A DNA stretch of 58,680 nucleotides, from assembly GCA_013822345.1 (NCBI GenBank), contig PNKH01000042.1, positions 1 through 58,680 of the forward strand, read 5' to 3'. Positions 8,044 through 16,586 of the stretch are shown here, one piece after another (positions within the stretch are counted from its first letter, which is position 1; every line of letters begins with the position of its first letter). This DNA is from Isosphaera sp. Its GTDB lineage: Bacteria; Planctomycetota; Planctomycetia; Gemmatales; Gemmataceae. The notes beneath the pieces were generated by a model. That model searched no databases. It had not been told where the DNA came from and worked only from the letters and a program-made list of their open reading frames with translations. Both the position numbers and the translations under genes were made by a program.

Positions 8044-9297
8044 ATGCCCGCCGACGCGCTCGTCGCCGACCTGAACTCGGCCCTGTCGAACGTCCCGCTG
8101 ATCGACCCGCACTCGCACATCGACCCGCTCGCCCCGGTGTCGCGGTCGCTCGACGACATCCTCGGATACCACTACTACACGGAACTGGCCCACTCGGCCG
8201 GGATGGGCCAGGCGGTGCTGGCGAAGGACGCCCCGCCGCGGGACCGCGTCCGGGAGATCGTCCGGTTCATGGACCGGTACGACAACACCGCCCAGTACGG
8301 GTGGTTCCTCGACATCGCCCAGACGTTCCTCGGGTTCGACGGCAAGCGGGTCACGGCCGCCGACGCCGACCGCCTGTTCGACGCCGCCGAGAAGCTGTTC
8401 GCCCAGCCGGACTGGGAGAAGCAGGTCCGCGACAAGACGAAGCTCGAGAAGATCTTCCTGACCAACGAGTTCGACGACCCGCTGGAGGGGTTCGACACCA
8501 GCGTGTACGTCCCGTGCCTGCGGACGGACACGCTGGTGTTCCACCTGGACAAGCCGGAGACGCGGCGGCGGCTGGCGGCGGCGACCGGGGTCGAGGTGCG
8601 GGACGCGGCGACGCTCCGGAAGGCGCTGGCGAAGCTGTTCATGCACTTCACCAGCCGGGGGGCGAAGGCGGCGGCGATCTCGTTGCCGCCGAACTTCCAC
8701 CCGGCCCCGTTCGACGACGAGCACATCTACGAGCAGATGCAGTTCCACGGGTACCACGACCTGGCCCCGGGCGTGTTCTGGATGGTGGCCGAGTTCTGCC
8801 GGGACTTCCGGCTGCCGTTCGACCTGATGGTCGGGGTGAACCGGCGGGTGTACGAGAAGGGGGTGTTCCAGGGGCAGGACCTGTTCGACCAGCGGACCAG
8901 CCTGATCCAGTACAAGGACCTGTTCAACGCGTTCCCCGACGTGACGTTCCCGGTGTCGGTCCTGACCAGCGCCCAGAACCAGGAACTCGTCGCGTACTCG
9001 TGGATCTTCCCGAACGTCCTCCCGAACGGCCACTGGTGGTACTCGAACACCCCGCCGTACATCCGCAAGGACCTGACGGAGCGGATCACCGCGGTGCCGA
9101 AGACGAAGCTGGTCGGGTACTACTCGGACGCGTACAAGCTGGAGTTCGTCCTGCCGAAGTACGCGATGTACCGGCGGATCCTGGCGAACGTGCTGGCCGA
9201 CGAGTTCGTCCGGCCGGGGGTGCTAAGCGAGAAGGACGCGGTCGCGCTCGGGACGCGGCTGCTGCGGGACAACGTCCGCGAGGTGTTCAAGGTGTGA
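8044..9297 (+). CDS. Uronate-isomerase-like amidohydrolase-superfamily protein
   Basis: 417 residues, related to glucuronate/uronate isomerase (UxaC-like), which interconverts D-glucuronate and D-fructuronate. The start of a TIM-barrel metal site is visible in IDPHSHIDP (His23, His25). Further family-like blocks are RFMDRYDNTAQYGWFLDIAQ, a WIFPNVLPNGHWWYSNTP segment late in the barrel and KLVGYYSDAYKLEFVLPKY near the end. Start: ATG with GGAGG eight bases upstream. No sugar-acid catabolic genes flank it, and planctomycetes carry divergent members of this family, so activity on hexuronates should not be assumed. Cytosolic; no signal peptide. Confidence 0.75.
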   Translation: MPADALVADLNSALSNVPLIDPHSHIDPLAPVSRSLDDILGYHYYTELAHSAGMGQAVLAKDAPPRDRVREIVRFMDRYDNTAQYGWFLDIAQTFLGFDGKRVTAADADRLFDAAEKLFAQPDWEKQVRDKTKLEKIFLTNEFDDPLEGFDTSVYVPCLRTDTLVFHLDKPETRRRLAAATGVEVRDAATLRKALAKLFMHFTSRGAKAAAISLPPNFHPAPFDDEHIYEQMQFHGYHDLAPGVFWMVAEFCRDFRLPFDLMVGVNRRVYEKGVFQGQDLFDQRTSLIQYKDLFNAFPDVTFPVSVLTSAQNQELVAYSWIFPNVLPNGHWWYSNTPPYIRKDLTERITAVPKTKLVGYYSDAYKLEFVLPKYAMYRRILANVLADEFVRPGVLSEKDAVALGTRLLRDNVREVFKV

Positions 9298-9300
9298 CTG

Positions 9301-9428
9301 GGCCGGGTCGGTCCCCCTGGACCGCGGCCGTCCCGGCCGCTGCGTGGACAGCCCGGACAACCCCGACGGTGGACCGGGCGGTGTCGCCCCGGCGGCCGGG
9401 ACCCGCGGCCCAGGGGGCCGACCCGGCC
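9301..9428. repeat. Imperfect long palindrome between convergent genes
   Basis: 9301-9340 and 9391-9428 are inverted copies with a few mismatches and one small indel (GGCCGGGTCGG, CCCCCTGG, CCGCGG and TCCCGGCCGC each paired). It fills the gap between the uronate-isomerase-like gene and the stop of the diiron-protein gene. No T-tract. Confidence 0.75.
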
Positions 9429-9430
9429 GG

Positions 9431-10150
9431 TCAGCGCGGCCCGGGGCGGTACTCCGGGGCGCGGTCGCGGGCGGCGTGCAGGTCGCGGTACAGCCGGTCG
9501 AACACGTACGCCCCCAGCTCCAGCCCCTGCTCGACCGGGTGCCGCCGCGACCCGTCCGCCCACCCGTCCGCGACCACCGCGAAGAACTCCTCCGCGTGCC
9601 GCCCGTCGATCTCGGCGTGCAGGGCGTAGTGCACCAACTTCTCGGCCGGCACCCACCCGCGGTCCACCACCGCCCGCCCGATCGTCGCCGAGATCCCGGC
9701 GAACGCCTGCTCGATCACCCCCATGCACGCCACCCCGACCTCCACCTCGTCCAGCACGCACGCCGCCGTCAGCACCGCGTTGAACGCCCGCACCTCCGGC
9801 CAGATCACCAGCCGGTCGAGGCCCGCCGGGTCGGTCCCGAGGGTCGCCAGGAACTGGCGGAAGGTGGTGTGGTGGAACCGCCGCTCGTCGAACTCCCCGT
9901 GCTCCTCGACCAGGTTGTGCAGGATGTCGAGCCGCCGCCGCGGGTCCGGGATCCGGCCGACCAGCGCGGACATCGGGCGGGGGAAGAACGACACCGCGAA
10001 GTGGAACTGCTCCTGCGTCCGCCGGAAGGCGTCGGCCGACATCGCCCCGCCGGCGAGGTCGCGGAGGTACGCGTTCCCGGCGATCCCGCACCGGTCCAGG
10101 ACGGCGGCCGCGCGGGCGGCGACGGCGGCCGCCCGATTCGTCTCGCTCAC
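9431..10150 (-). CDS. Heme-oxygenase-like diiron (TenA/PqqC-fold) protein
   Basis: 239-residue all-helical protein of the heme-oxygenase-like diiron oxidase/oxygenase group, often annotated as iron-containing redox enzyme. Likely metal ligands are present: Glu83 (NLVEEHGE), His93 or His94 (RRFHHTTFRQFL), Glu147 (GVIEQAFAG), and the pattern H178-x3-D182-x2-H185 in YALHAEIDGRHAEEF. Family members carry out O2-dependent decarboxylation, desaturation or N-oxygenation, so a biosynthetic role is plausible. It starts at a GTG two bases after the stop of the GNAT gene, so it is the last gene of the four-gene operon. Substrate unknown. Confidence 0.8.
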   Translation of the reverse strand: MSETNRAAAVAARAAAVLDRCGIAGNAYLRDLAGGAMSADAFRRTQEQFHFAVSFFPRPMSALVGRIPDPRRRLDILHNLVEEHGEFDERRFHHTTFRQFLATLGTDPAGLDRLVIWPEVRAFNAVLTAACVLDEVEVGVACMGVIEQAFAGISATIGRAVVDRGWVPAEKLVHYALHAEIDGRHAEEFFAVVADGWADGSRRHPVEQGLELGAYVFDRLYRDLHAARDRAPEYRPGPR

Positions 10151-10152
10151 GG

Positions 10153-11070
10153 TCAGACCTCCGCGGTGTTGACGGCCCACGACAACCCCGGGTCGAGGCC
10201 GGCGGCGTACACGGTCGCCGGGGCGACCACCGTTCCCGGCCCGCCGGCCGCCGCGTGCTCGGGCGTGACGGCCGCGAACAGCGCCGGGAAGCCCCGGGCG
10301 GCCGCCGCCCCGGCCGCGACCCGCAGCAGGTCCGCGAGGGCGGCCGGCGTCCGGTACCCGATACAGGACAGGTGGGCGGAGCACATCTCGCCGCCGTCGT
10401 CCGCGATCAGCCGCTTCGCCCGCCGCGTGTCTTCGAGCCGGCCGCACGCCGACCCGTCCGGGGCGACGAGCCACGCCGGCACCGCCTCCGACCGCTCCGC
10501 CGGGTCCCCGCCGGCCGTCGTCACCTGGTCGGCGGTGAGCGCGGCGAAGCACGCTTCGCCCGCCGCGGCGTCCGCCTCCCACCCCGCGCCCGGGGCGCCG
10601 GCCAACACCCGCAGCACCGCCACCTTCGCCGCGACCCGGAACGGCGGGATGCCGAGCCGGCCGGTGTACGCGTCCGGGGTGACACGGGTGCCATCCATGA
10701 CGACCGCGAACCCGCAGTCGGCCCGCCCGCCGACCCACTCCCGGGCCGCGTCCGCCAGCCGGACGAGCACCCGCCCGCCGCGCGCCGCCGGCGCCACCTT
10801 CAGGTCGCCGAGGTAGACCGCCGGCCGACCCACCCCGCCGACCCGCAGCGTCGTGACCGCCAGCCCGAGCACGCCGAGCACCTCGCCGCCCCGCCCTGCG
10901 ACGAAGCACGCCGCGTCGCCGACAGCCCGGAAGAACCGCGGGTAGTCGGCGCCGTGCGAGACGCGGAACGACCGACCCGGCCCGAGCGGGTAGGCGAACT
11001 GCTTCTCGAAGCCGGCGAGGGCGGCGTTGAGTGCCGCCGGCGGGGCGGCGGTCAGGACGTGGACGGTCAT
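10153..11070 (-). CDS. GNAT-family acyl/acetyltransferase-like protein
   Basis: 305 residues. The central beta strand and acyl-CoA loop of a GNAT fold are visible in YLGDLKVAPAARGGRVLVRL, followed by a second half that may be a degenerate second domain (CSAHLSCIGYRTPAALADLL, then AAVTPEH). The gene overlaps the upstream DUF3419 gene by four bases (ATGA) and is followed two bases later by the diiron gene, so all three are translationally linked. The acyl acceptor is unknown; given the neighbour it could be the amino group left by a 3-amino-3-carboxypropyl transfer, which is inference only. Confidence 0.7.
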   Translation of the reverse strand: MTVHVLTAAPPAALNAALAGFEKQFAYPLGPGRSFRVSHGADYPRFFRAVGDAACFVAGRGGEVLGVLGLAVTTLRVGGVGRPAVYLGDLKVAPAARGGRVLVRLADAAREWVGGRADCGFAVVMDGTRVTPDAYTGRLGIPPFRVAAKVAVLRVLAGAPGAGWEADAAAGEACFAALTADQVTTAGGDPAERSEAVPAWLVAPDGSACGRLEDTRRAKRLIADDGGEMCSAHLSCIGYRTPAALADLLRVAAGAAAARGFPALFAAVTPEHAAAGGPGTVVAPATVYAAGLDPGLSWAVNTAEV

Positions 11071-12053
11071 CGCTTCCGCCCGAGGTGCAGGGCCCGGTAG
11101 AAGAAGCTCCGGTCGGTGGCGTGCAGGGCGGCCGCGGTCGCCGCGTCCCACGCGAACATCGGCCCGGCGGCCGGGATGTCGAGGGTCGAGTTGAGTTGGC
11201 GGGTCAGGACGTGCCCGCCGGGCCGGAGGGCGTTCGCCGCCGCGGCGAGGGTCGCCGTCGCCTCCGCCGGGCTGAGCCAGTCGAGGATGTTCGACAGGTG
11301 GACGAGGTCGAACGCCTCGGGGGCGTCGCGGAGGGCGTCGGCCATGAACCCCTCGCGCACGGTGACCGCGGCCGTCGGCGGCTGTTGCGGGAGGCTGAAC
11401 CAGTCGGCCGGGCGGCCGGGCGGGTAGCGGCCGCGGAGCATCTGCCAGACGAACGGGTTGTCGGCGGCCGGGAGGGTGGCGAGGGCGACCCGCAGCCGGC
11501 GGGCGAAGTGCCGGGCGAACGGCTCGACCGGGTTGCGGGTCGCCGCCTCGCCGAACAGCGCGACCAGGTTCGGCAGGGCGAGCACCTCGTCGAGGGCCGC
11601 GTCGAGGCGGCGGCCGAGGGGCGTGTCGGGGGCGGCGCGGCGGGCCTGTTCCGCGGGGTCGGTCAAGCGCAGGAGGTCGTCGAGGTCGGGGTCGGGGAGG
11701 GCGGCGGAAAGGGCCGCGAAACACCGCTCGTACCGGCCGGCGTAGTCCGGCCCGTCGCCCGCCGGGTCGGCGTGGCCGAGCCGCGCCAGTCGCTCGGCGG
11801 GCGCAGCTCCCAGCAGCGACAGCTTCAGCCGGGCGAGTTCGAGTTGCGCCGGGTTCGCGTCGACGAGGTGGACCGCGGCGACGTTCGGGAGCGTCACCAG
11901 GACAGCCGCGGTGCAGCCGCCGGACGCGACCATGCAGACGCGCACACCGGGGCCGAGCCGTTCGGCGACGGCCCGGTCGACGCGGGGGTCTTCGCGGACC
12001 TGGGCGAAGGCGACCGGCAGGGCGGCCGCCTCGCGGACCCACGGCGGGGGCAT
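11067..12053 (-). CDS. DUF3419 (BtaA-like) SAM-dependent 3-amino-3-carboxypropyl transferase
   Basis: 328 residues with the SAM-binding start of the DUF3419 family: MVASGGCT (residues 41-48) and HLVDANPAQLELARLKLSLL. It has a second conserved block near the end (DLVHLSNILDWLSPAEAT, then GGHVLTRQLNSTLD). BtaA moves the 3-amino-3-carboxypropyl group of SAM onto diacylglycerol to make the homoserine head group of betaine lipids. No BtaB methyltransferase is adjacent; instead a GNAT and a diiron protein follow. It starts one base after the stop of the copper monooxygenase fusion. The acceptor could be a lipid or another molecule. Confidence 0.82.
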   Translation of the reverse strand: MPPPWVREAAALPVAFAQVREDPRVDRAVAERLGPGVRVCMVASGGCTAAVLVTLPNVAAVHLVDANPAQLELARLKLSLLGAAPAERLARLGHADPAGDGPDYAGRYERCFAALSAALPDPDLDDLLRLTDPAEQARRAAPDTPLGRRLDAALDEVLALPNLVALFGEAATRNPVEPFARHFARRLRVALATLPAADNPFVWQMLRGRYPPGRPADWFSLPQQPPTAAVTVREGFMADALRDAPEAFDLVHLSNILDWLSPAEATATLAAAANALRPGGHVLTRQLNSTLDIPAAGPMFAWDAATAAALHATDRSFFYRALHLGRKR

Positions 12054-12054
12054 G

Positions 12055-14409
12055 TCACTTCTTCCGGCGGGTGTACGTCCCGGCCTCGGAGTACGCGGTG
12101 ATGAACCCGAGCTTCATCACGAACTCCTGGCCGATCTCGTCCTTCGCCCCGAACGTCCACCGCACCGTCCCCTTCACCCCGCTCCCGAACGGGCTCGTCC
12201 AGGTCAGCGTCTCGGCGGCCGCGTCCCACGCCCCGTCCCACTCCAGCACCGACCCCTGCGACGTGTACGTCCACATCCGGTACTTCCCCGCCGCCGGGTC
12301 GAACGTCACCAGCTCGTAGAAGTCCCTCTCCTCGCCCTCCCCGAGCCGCCGGGCCATCAGGTAAGACCCGCCGAACGCCCGCGCCACCGACTCCGCCCCG
12401 GTCACCGTCGTCTCCGCCCCGCCGCGCGGCTTCGTCACCACCCTCGTGTCCCACTCCCCGAGCCGCCGCTCCAACTCCGGGGTGAGTTGCCCCTTCACCG
12501 GCGGGTCGAACGCGACCACCCCCGGCGGCGGGAACGCCGACGTGTGGACCTGCTTCCACGGCACCCGCGTGCTCGTCGCCCCGAGGAACCCGAACAGCAT
12601 CTCGTCCGTCGTCTGGTCCCCGACCGACACGTCCCGCGGGGGCCGCGTCGGGTTGTTCGGGTTCCCCGCCGAGTTGTCGAACACCGCCTCGATCTCGATC
12701 TTCGTGCCCACCGTCGCGGTGATCGGCTCCTGGAACCAGTACGTCTCCTGCCACCGGTAGTCCCAGGCCGGGATGTCGATCAGGACCACCGGCTTGCCCC
12801 CCGGCGGGGTCATCGTCACCTTCACCGTCTTGCCGAGCAGGTGCATGTGCGGCAGGACGTTGTGCAGGACCGCGTCGGTGTGCAGGTACACCGCCCCGCG
12901 GGCGACGTGGTTCGCCGACCCGGCGAGGATCTTCTCCGCCGGCTTCATCCCGTTGATGACGACCGTCTGCCACGGCTGCTCGACCGGCCCCCTGGCGAAG
13001 TACAGCCCGATCTGCGTCCGGTCGACCGTCGCCTGGCCGTTCCGGTGGTAGTGCGTCTGGATCAGGAAGTCGGACCCCTTCGGGAGGAGCCACCCGGCCC
13101 CGGCCGGGACGAACTCCGGGGCCTGCCCCGGGGCCCACCCGCCGACCCAGCCGAACGTCGGGGCGTCCTTCTTCCCGGTGCTCGGGATGAACCCGACCCC
13201 CATGCTCGCGTTGTACCCCGGGCCGCCGTCCATCAGCAGCTTCCCCTTGTCCTTCTCCCGCTGCGCGTCCTCCAGCTTGCGGCCCTGCCCGGTGGTGTCG
13301 AAGTAGTGCAGTGTGTGGTGGACGACCCGCGGGTTGCCGGGCTTCACGTCGTACCCGATCACCCACTTGTTCTCGGTCAGCCCGGTCGGGACGACGAACA
13401 CCCGGAACAGGTCGTCCCCGGTCCCGCCGAGGCGGAAGTCGTCGCCGGGGGTGATGACCAGGTCCGGCTTCCCGTGCCGCCACCCGTCGGTGCCGAAGTC
13501 GGGGGCCTTCGGGGCGTCCGCCGGGTCGCCCTCGGGGGCGTCGGCGTCGGCCCACGCGGCGAGGGTGGCGATCTCCTTCGCGGTCAGCTTCCGCTCGCCG
13601 CGGATCGGCAGCCCGGCCGCCGGCATCCACGGCGGCATCTGCCGGTTCCCGGTGTACTCCTTGATGTCCGCCGCCCACCGGCGGGCCGAGTTGAACGAGG
13701 TGAGCGGGAACGGCCCGACCTCCCCGGCCCGGTGGCAGACCACGCAGTGGTTGTTCAGGATCGGGGCCACGTCCTTGTAGAAGGTGACGGCCCCGGCCTT
13801 CGGGGCGGGCCGGGCGGCGAAGTCGATCTCGCACCCGATCGGCTTCGTCACCGGGGTGGCGATTGGCTTCCCGGCGAGGACGGCGGCGACGGCGTCCTTC
13901 AGGTCGTGGGACGTGACCACCGGGTTCCGCTTCAGCCGCTCGCGGAAGGCGTCGTCGACCCGCCCGCGGTACCGGACCACGCCGTCGGCGTCGAGCACGA
14001 ACGCCTCCGGGGTGACGGTCGCTTTCAGCCCGGCGGCGAGCTCCTTCTTCGGGTCGAGGAACACCGGCCCGGCCGCCTTCGCGGCCGCCGCGGCCTTGGC
14101 CACCTCGTCGCGCGGCTCGTCCGTCGGGGCGGCGAGGACGACCGCCACGCCCTTGTCGGCGTGGGCCCTGGCGAGGTCGGCCAGCTCGGTCGTGTACGAC
14201 TTGGACACCGGGCAGTCGAACGACACGAACACGACGACGGTCGCGGCCTTGCCGCGGAGGGTGTCGAACCGGGTCGGGGTGCCGTCGAGGGCGGCGAGGG
14301 TCGGGGCCGGGGCCTTGGACCCGACCACGTCGGCGCCGGGGAGCGGGTCGGCGGCCAACGCGGTCGGGGCGGCGGCCAGCGCGAGTACGGCGAACAGCGG
14401 ACGGGACAT
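12055..14409 (-). CDS. Thioredoxin-like / heme c / copper type II monooxygenase / DUF1579 fusion
   Basis: 784 residues, exported (signal peptide MSRPLFAVLALAAAPTALA). Order of parts: redoxin domain, about 28-185, with FDCPVSKSY at the active-site position (one Cys only); heme c motif CVVCH at 222-226; copper type II ascorbate-dependent monooxygenase (PHM/DBM-like), about 310-615, with ligands HHTLH (364-368), HYH (453-455), HMH (521-523) and Met604 in TDEMLFGF; then a C-terminal DUF1579-like domain, about 640-784. PHM-type enzymes hydroxylate C-H bonds using two coppers and an electron donor; the heme and redoxin domains may supply electrons. First gene of the minus-strand operon with DUF3419, GNAT and diiron genes. 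Such fusions recur in planctomycetes; substrate unknown. Confidence 0.85.
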   Translation of the reverse strand: MSRPLFAVLALAAAPTALAADPLPGADVVGSKAPAPTLAALDGTPTRFDTLRGKAATVVVFVSFDCPVSKSYTTELADLARAHADKGVAVVLAAPTDEPRDEVAKAAAAAKAAGPVFLDPKKELAAGLKATVTPEAFVLDADGVVRYRGRVDDAFRERLKRNPVVTSHDLKDAVAAVLAGKPIATPVTKPIGCEIDFAARPAPKAGAVTFYKDVAPILNNHCVVCHRAGEVGPFPLTSFNSARRWAADIKEYTGNRQMPPWMPAAGLPIRGERKLTAKEIATLAAWADADAPEGDPADAPKAPDFGTDGWRHGKPDLVITPGDDFRLGGTGDDLFRVFVVPTGLTENKWVIGYDVKPGNPRVVHHTLHYFDTTGQGRKLEDAQREKDKGKLLMDGGPGYNASMGVGFIPSTGKKDAPTFGWVGGWAPGQAPEFVPAGAGWLLPKGSDFLIQTHYHRNGQATVDRTQIGLYFARGPVEQPWQTVVINGMKPAEKILAGSANHVARGAVYLHTDAVLHNVLPHMHLLGKTVKVTMTPPGGKPVVLIDIPAWDYRWQETYWFQEPITATVGTKIEIEAVFDNSAGNPNNPTRPPRDVSVGDQTTDEMLFGFLGATSTRVPWKQVHTSAFPPPGVVAFDPPVKGQLTPELERRLGEWDTRVVTKPRGGAETTVTGAESVARAFGGSYLMARRLGEGEERDFYELVTFDPAAGKYRMWTYTSQGSVLEWDGAWDAAAETLTWTSPFGSGVKGTVRWTFGAKDEIGQEFVMKLGFITAYSEAGTYTRRKK

Positions 14410-14444
14410 GCGGGCGTCCTCTGGGGAAGTGTGGTCGCAGCGGC

Positions 14445-14450
14445 ATTATA
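14445..14450 (-). promoter_or_regulatory. -10 box upstream of the copper monooxygenase operon
   Basis: A perfect TATAAT on the minus strand, 35 bases before the ATG at 14409. No convincing -35 element at 17-18 bases. Confidence 0.5.
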
Positions 14451-14578
14451 CCGACCGCGCCGCGGCACGGTTTCGGGCGCCACACCGGTTCATCCGGAAC
14501 CGGCCCCGCCGCGGCCAGGAACTCGCCGCCCCCGGCCGATCTCGGTCGGCCGCCGGGTGTGGCGCTCCGGTCCTCCGC

Positions 14579-14752
14579 GGTCGGCCGCCAGGGGTTGCGG
14601 CCCCGCCTCCGGCGGGACCTCCACCCCTGGCTACCGTCGGCCGCCCCTGCCGGGGCTACAACCCGTGTTCAGCCGCGGAGCGGCGACCGAGTGTAGCCGG
14701 GGGTGGAGCGACGGCCCGACAGGGCCGGAGCGCAACCCCCGGCGGCCGACGG
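14579..14752. repeat. Pair of inverted hairpin units with variable centres
   Basis: This lies in the 511-base gap 14410-14920, which otherwise shows only promoters. Unit 1 (14579-14633, minus) and unit 2 (14694-14752, plus) share ends TAGCC-n-GGGGTGGAG and CGCAACCCC-n-GGCGGCCGAC, but their centres fold into different hairpins. In unit 1 the outer stem is CCAGGGGT/ACCCCTGG and in unit 2 it is CCGGGGGT/ACCCCCGG, a compensatory change. Confidence 0.7.
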
Positions 14753-14811
14753 AGACCACCCGGCAGGCGGTGGCGAACCCAACCCCGGCCCGTCCCGGCC
14801 GGAAATACTGT

Positions 14812-14840
14812 CTGGCGTCCGCCGCGGGGGCGATTATACT
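14812..14840 (+). promoter_or_regulatory. Promoter of the first DUF1549 gene set
   Basis: CTGGCG (14812-14817), a 17-base spacer, then TATACT (14835-14840), 80 bases before the ATG at 14921. Confidence 0.5.
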
Positions 14841-14920
14841 TCTGGGTGTCGACACCCGCCGGCCCGCCCTCCCCGCCCGCCGACCCGACCGCCCCGCCTG
14901 CCGTCCCTGGAGCACCCGTC

Positions 14921-16543
14921 ATGCGGCTCCGCCTGCTGCTCGCCGCGGCCGTGTCCACCGCCGTCGCTCCCGCATCGCCCGCCGCCGACGCCCCCGCGCC
15001 CCGGCCGTCCGTCCCCGCGCTGATCGACAAGTACCTCGATGCGGCGATCGCCGACGCCGGGGTCACCCCCGCCGGCCAGGCCGACGACGCCACCCTCGTC
15101 CGCCGCCTCACCCTCGACCTCGTCGGCCGCATCCCGACCGCCGCCGAGGCCGACGCCTACGTCGCGTCCACCGACCCCGACAAGCGGGCGAAGTTGGTCG
15201 ACCGGCTCCTCGCGTCGCCCGGGTTCGCCCGGCACCAGGCCGCCCTGTTCGAGGCGATGTTCTACCCCGAGGGGAACGGCCGCGGGAGCGGGGCGTTCCG
15301 CGAGTACCTGACGGCGGCGGTCCGCGAGAACAAGCCGTGGGACAAGGTGTTCCGCGAGGTGCTCACCCCGGACGAGACGGACCCGAAGCTGAAGGGGGCC
15401 GCCGAGTTCGTCCGGTCGCGGGTGTCGGACGCCGACAAGCTCACCAACGACGTGAGCGTGACGTTCTTCGGGGTGAACGTGAGCTGTGCCCAGTGCCACG
15501 ACCACCCGCTGGTGGCCGACTGGACGCAGGACCACTTCTACGGGATGAAGGCGTTCCTCGCCCGCACCTTCGACAACGGCGGGTTCCTCGGCGAGCGCGG
15601 GTACGGGACGGTGAAGTACAAGCCGACGAAGGGTCCGGAGCGGACGGCGAGGATGATGTTCCTGACCGGGACTGTGGTCGAGGACCCGTCCGGGAAGGAG
15701 CCGACCGCGGACGACATGAAGAAGGAGAAGGCGGAGCTGGACAAGGCCAAAGCTGCGAAGACGCCGCCGCCGGCCCCGGCGTTCCGGGCGCGGGCGAAGC
15801 TGGTGGAGGTCGCCCTGGCCGACGCGAACGCCGACTTCTTCGCCCGCAACCTGGTGAACCGGATGTGGCACCGGTACTTCGGGGCCGGGCTGGTCGGGCC
15901 GCTCGACCAGATGCACTCCGAGAACCCGCCGGCGCACCCGGACCTGCTCGCCGCGCTGGCCAGGGACGTGCGGGCCAACGGCTACGACCTGCAGCGGCTG
16001 ACCCGCGGGCTGGTGATGAGCCAGGCGTACGCGCGGAGCAGCCGGTACGAGTCGGAGGGCCGGCCGGACGGGAAGCTATTCGCCGTCGCCCGGCTCAAGC
16101 CGATGACCCCGACGCAACTCGCCGCGTCGCTCAAGATCGCCGCCACCGACCCCGCCGCGCTGGACGGCAAGCCGGACGAGGTGGAGAAGAAGCTGGAGCA
16201 GCTGGAGGCGTCGGCCCGCGGGTTCGCGGCGCTGATCGCGTCCCCGTCCGACCACTTCCAGATCGGCGTCGGCGAGGCGCTGCTGTTCAGCAACGGTGAC
16301 CGCCTGACCAAGGAGTTCCTGACCGACGGCCCGGGCACGGCGCTCGGCCGGGTCAAGACGATGGCCGACCCGAAGGAGGCGGTCGGGTTCCTGGTGAAGA
16401 CGGCGTTCGGCCGGCCGGCGACGGCCGAGGAGACGGACGCCCTGGCGGCGTACGTCGGGAAGCGGAAGGGCCGCGAGGCCGACGCCTACCGGCAGGTGCT
16501 GTGGGCGCTGGTCACCGGTCCCGAGTTCCGGTTCAGCTACTGA
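14921..16543 (+). CDS. DUF1549/DUF1553 domain protein
   Basis: 540 residues, exported (MRLRLLLAAAVSTAVAPASPAADA). N-terminal DUF1549 (LTLDLVGRIPTAAEADAYV, then VDRLLASPGFARH) holds the cytochrome-like motif CAQCHDHP; DUF1553 follows from about FFARNLVNRMWHRYFGAGLV. These paired domains are characteristic of Planctomycetes and normally sit beside a DUF1501 gene, as here (16858). Biochemical role is not established; CxxCH suggests heme c binding in the periplasm. It is shorter than many members, lacking the N-terminal PSCyt1 cytochrome and LamG domains seen in the second set at 22703. The ATG at 14921 opens the signal peptide. Confidence 0.9.
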   Translation: MRLRLLLAAAVSTAVAPASPAADAPAPRPSVPALIDKYLDAAIADAGVTPAGQADDATLVRRLTLDLVGRIPTAAEADAYVASTDPDKRAKLVDRLLASPGFARHQAALFEAMFYPEGNGRGSGAFREYLTAAVRENKPWDKVFREVLTPDETDPKLKGAAEFVRSRVSDADKLTNDVSVTFFGVNVSCAQCHDHPLVADWTQDHFYGMKAFLARTFDNGGFLGERGYGTVKYKPTKGPERTARMMFLTGTVVEDPSGKEPTADDMKKEKAELDKAKAAKTPPPAPAFRARAKLVEVALADANADFFARNLVNRMWHRYFGAGLVGPLDQMHSENPPAHPDLLAALARDVRANGYDLQRLTRGLVMSQAYARSSRYESEGRPDGKLFAVARLKPMTPTQLAASLKIAATDPAALDGKPDEVEKKLEQLEASARGFAALIASPSDHFQIGVGEALLFSNGDRLTKEFLTDGPGTALGRVKTMADPKEAVGFLVKTAFGRPATAEETDALAAYVGKRKGREADAYRQVLWALVTGPEFRFSY

Positions 16544-16552
16544 CGGGGGTGG

Positions 16553-16558
16553 TACAAT
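16553..16558 (+). promoter_or_regulatory. Internal -10 box
   Basis: TACAAT ten bases after the DUF1549 stop and 28 bases before the next ATG. It could give the small gene and the DUF1501 gene their own transcript. Confidence 0.4.
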
Positions 16559-16586
16559 CCGAGTGTTCCCTCACCCGGAGGTCCCC

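Noticed and set aside
11911-16299. Very long plus-strand open frame of more than 1400 codons
   Set aside because: It is the shadow of minus-strand genes and of the DUF1549 gene in a GC-rich genome; the translation is low-complexity Arg/Gly/Pro sequence without any domain.
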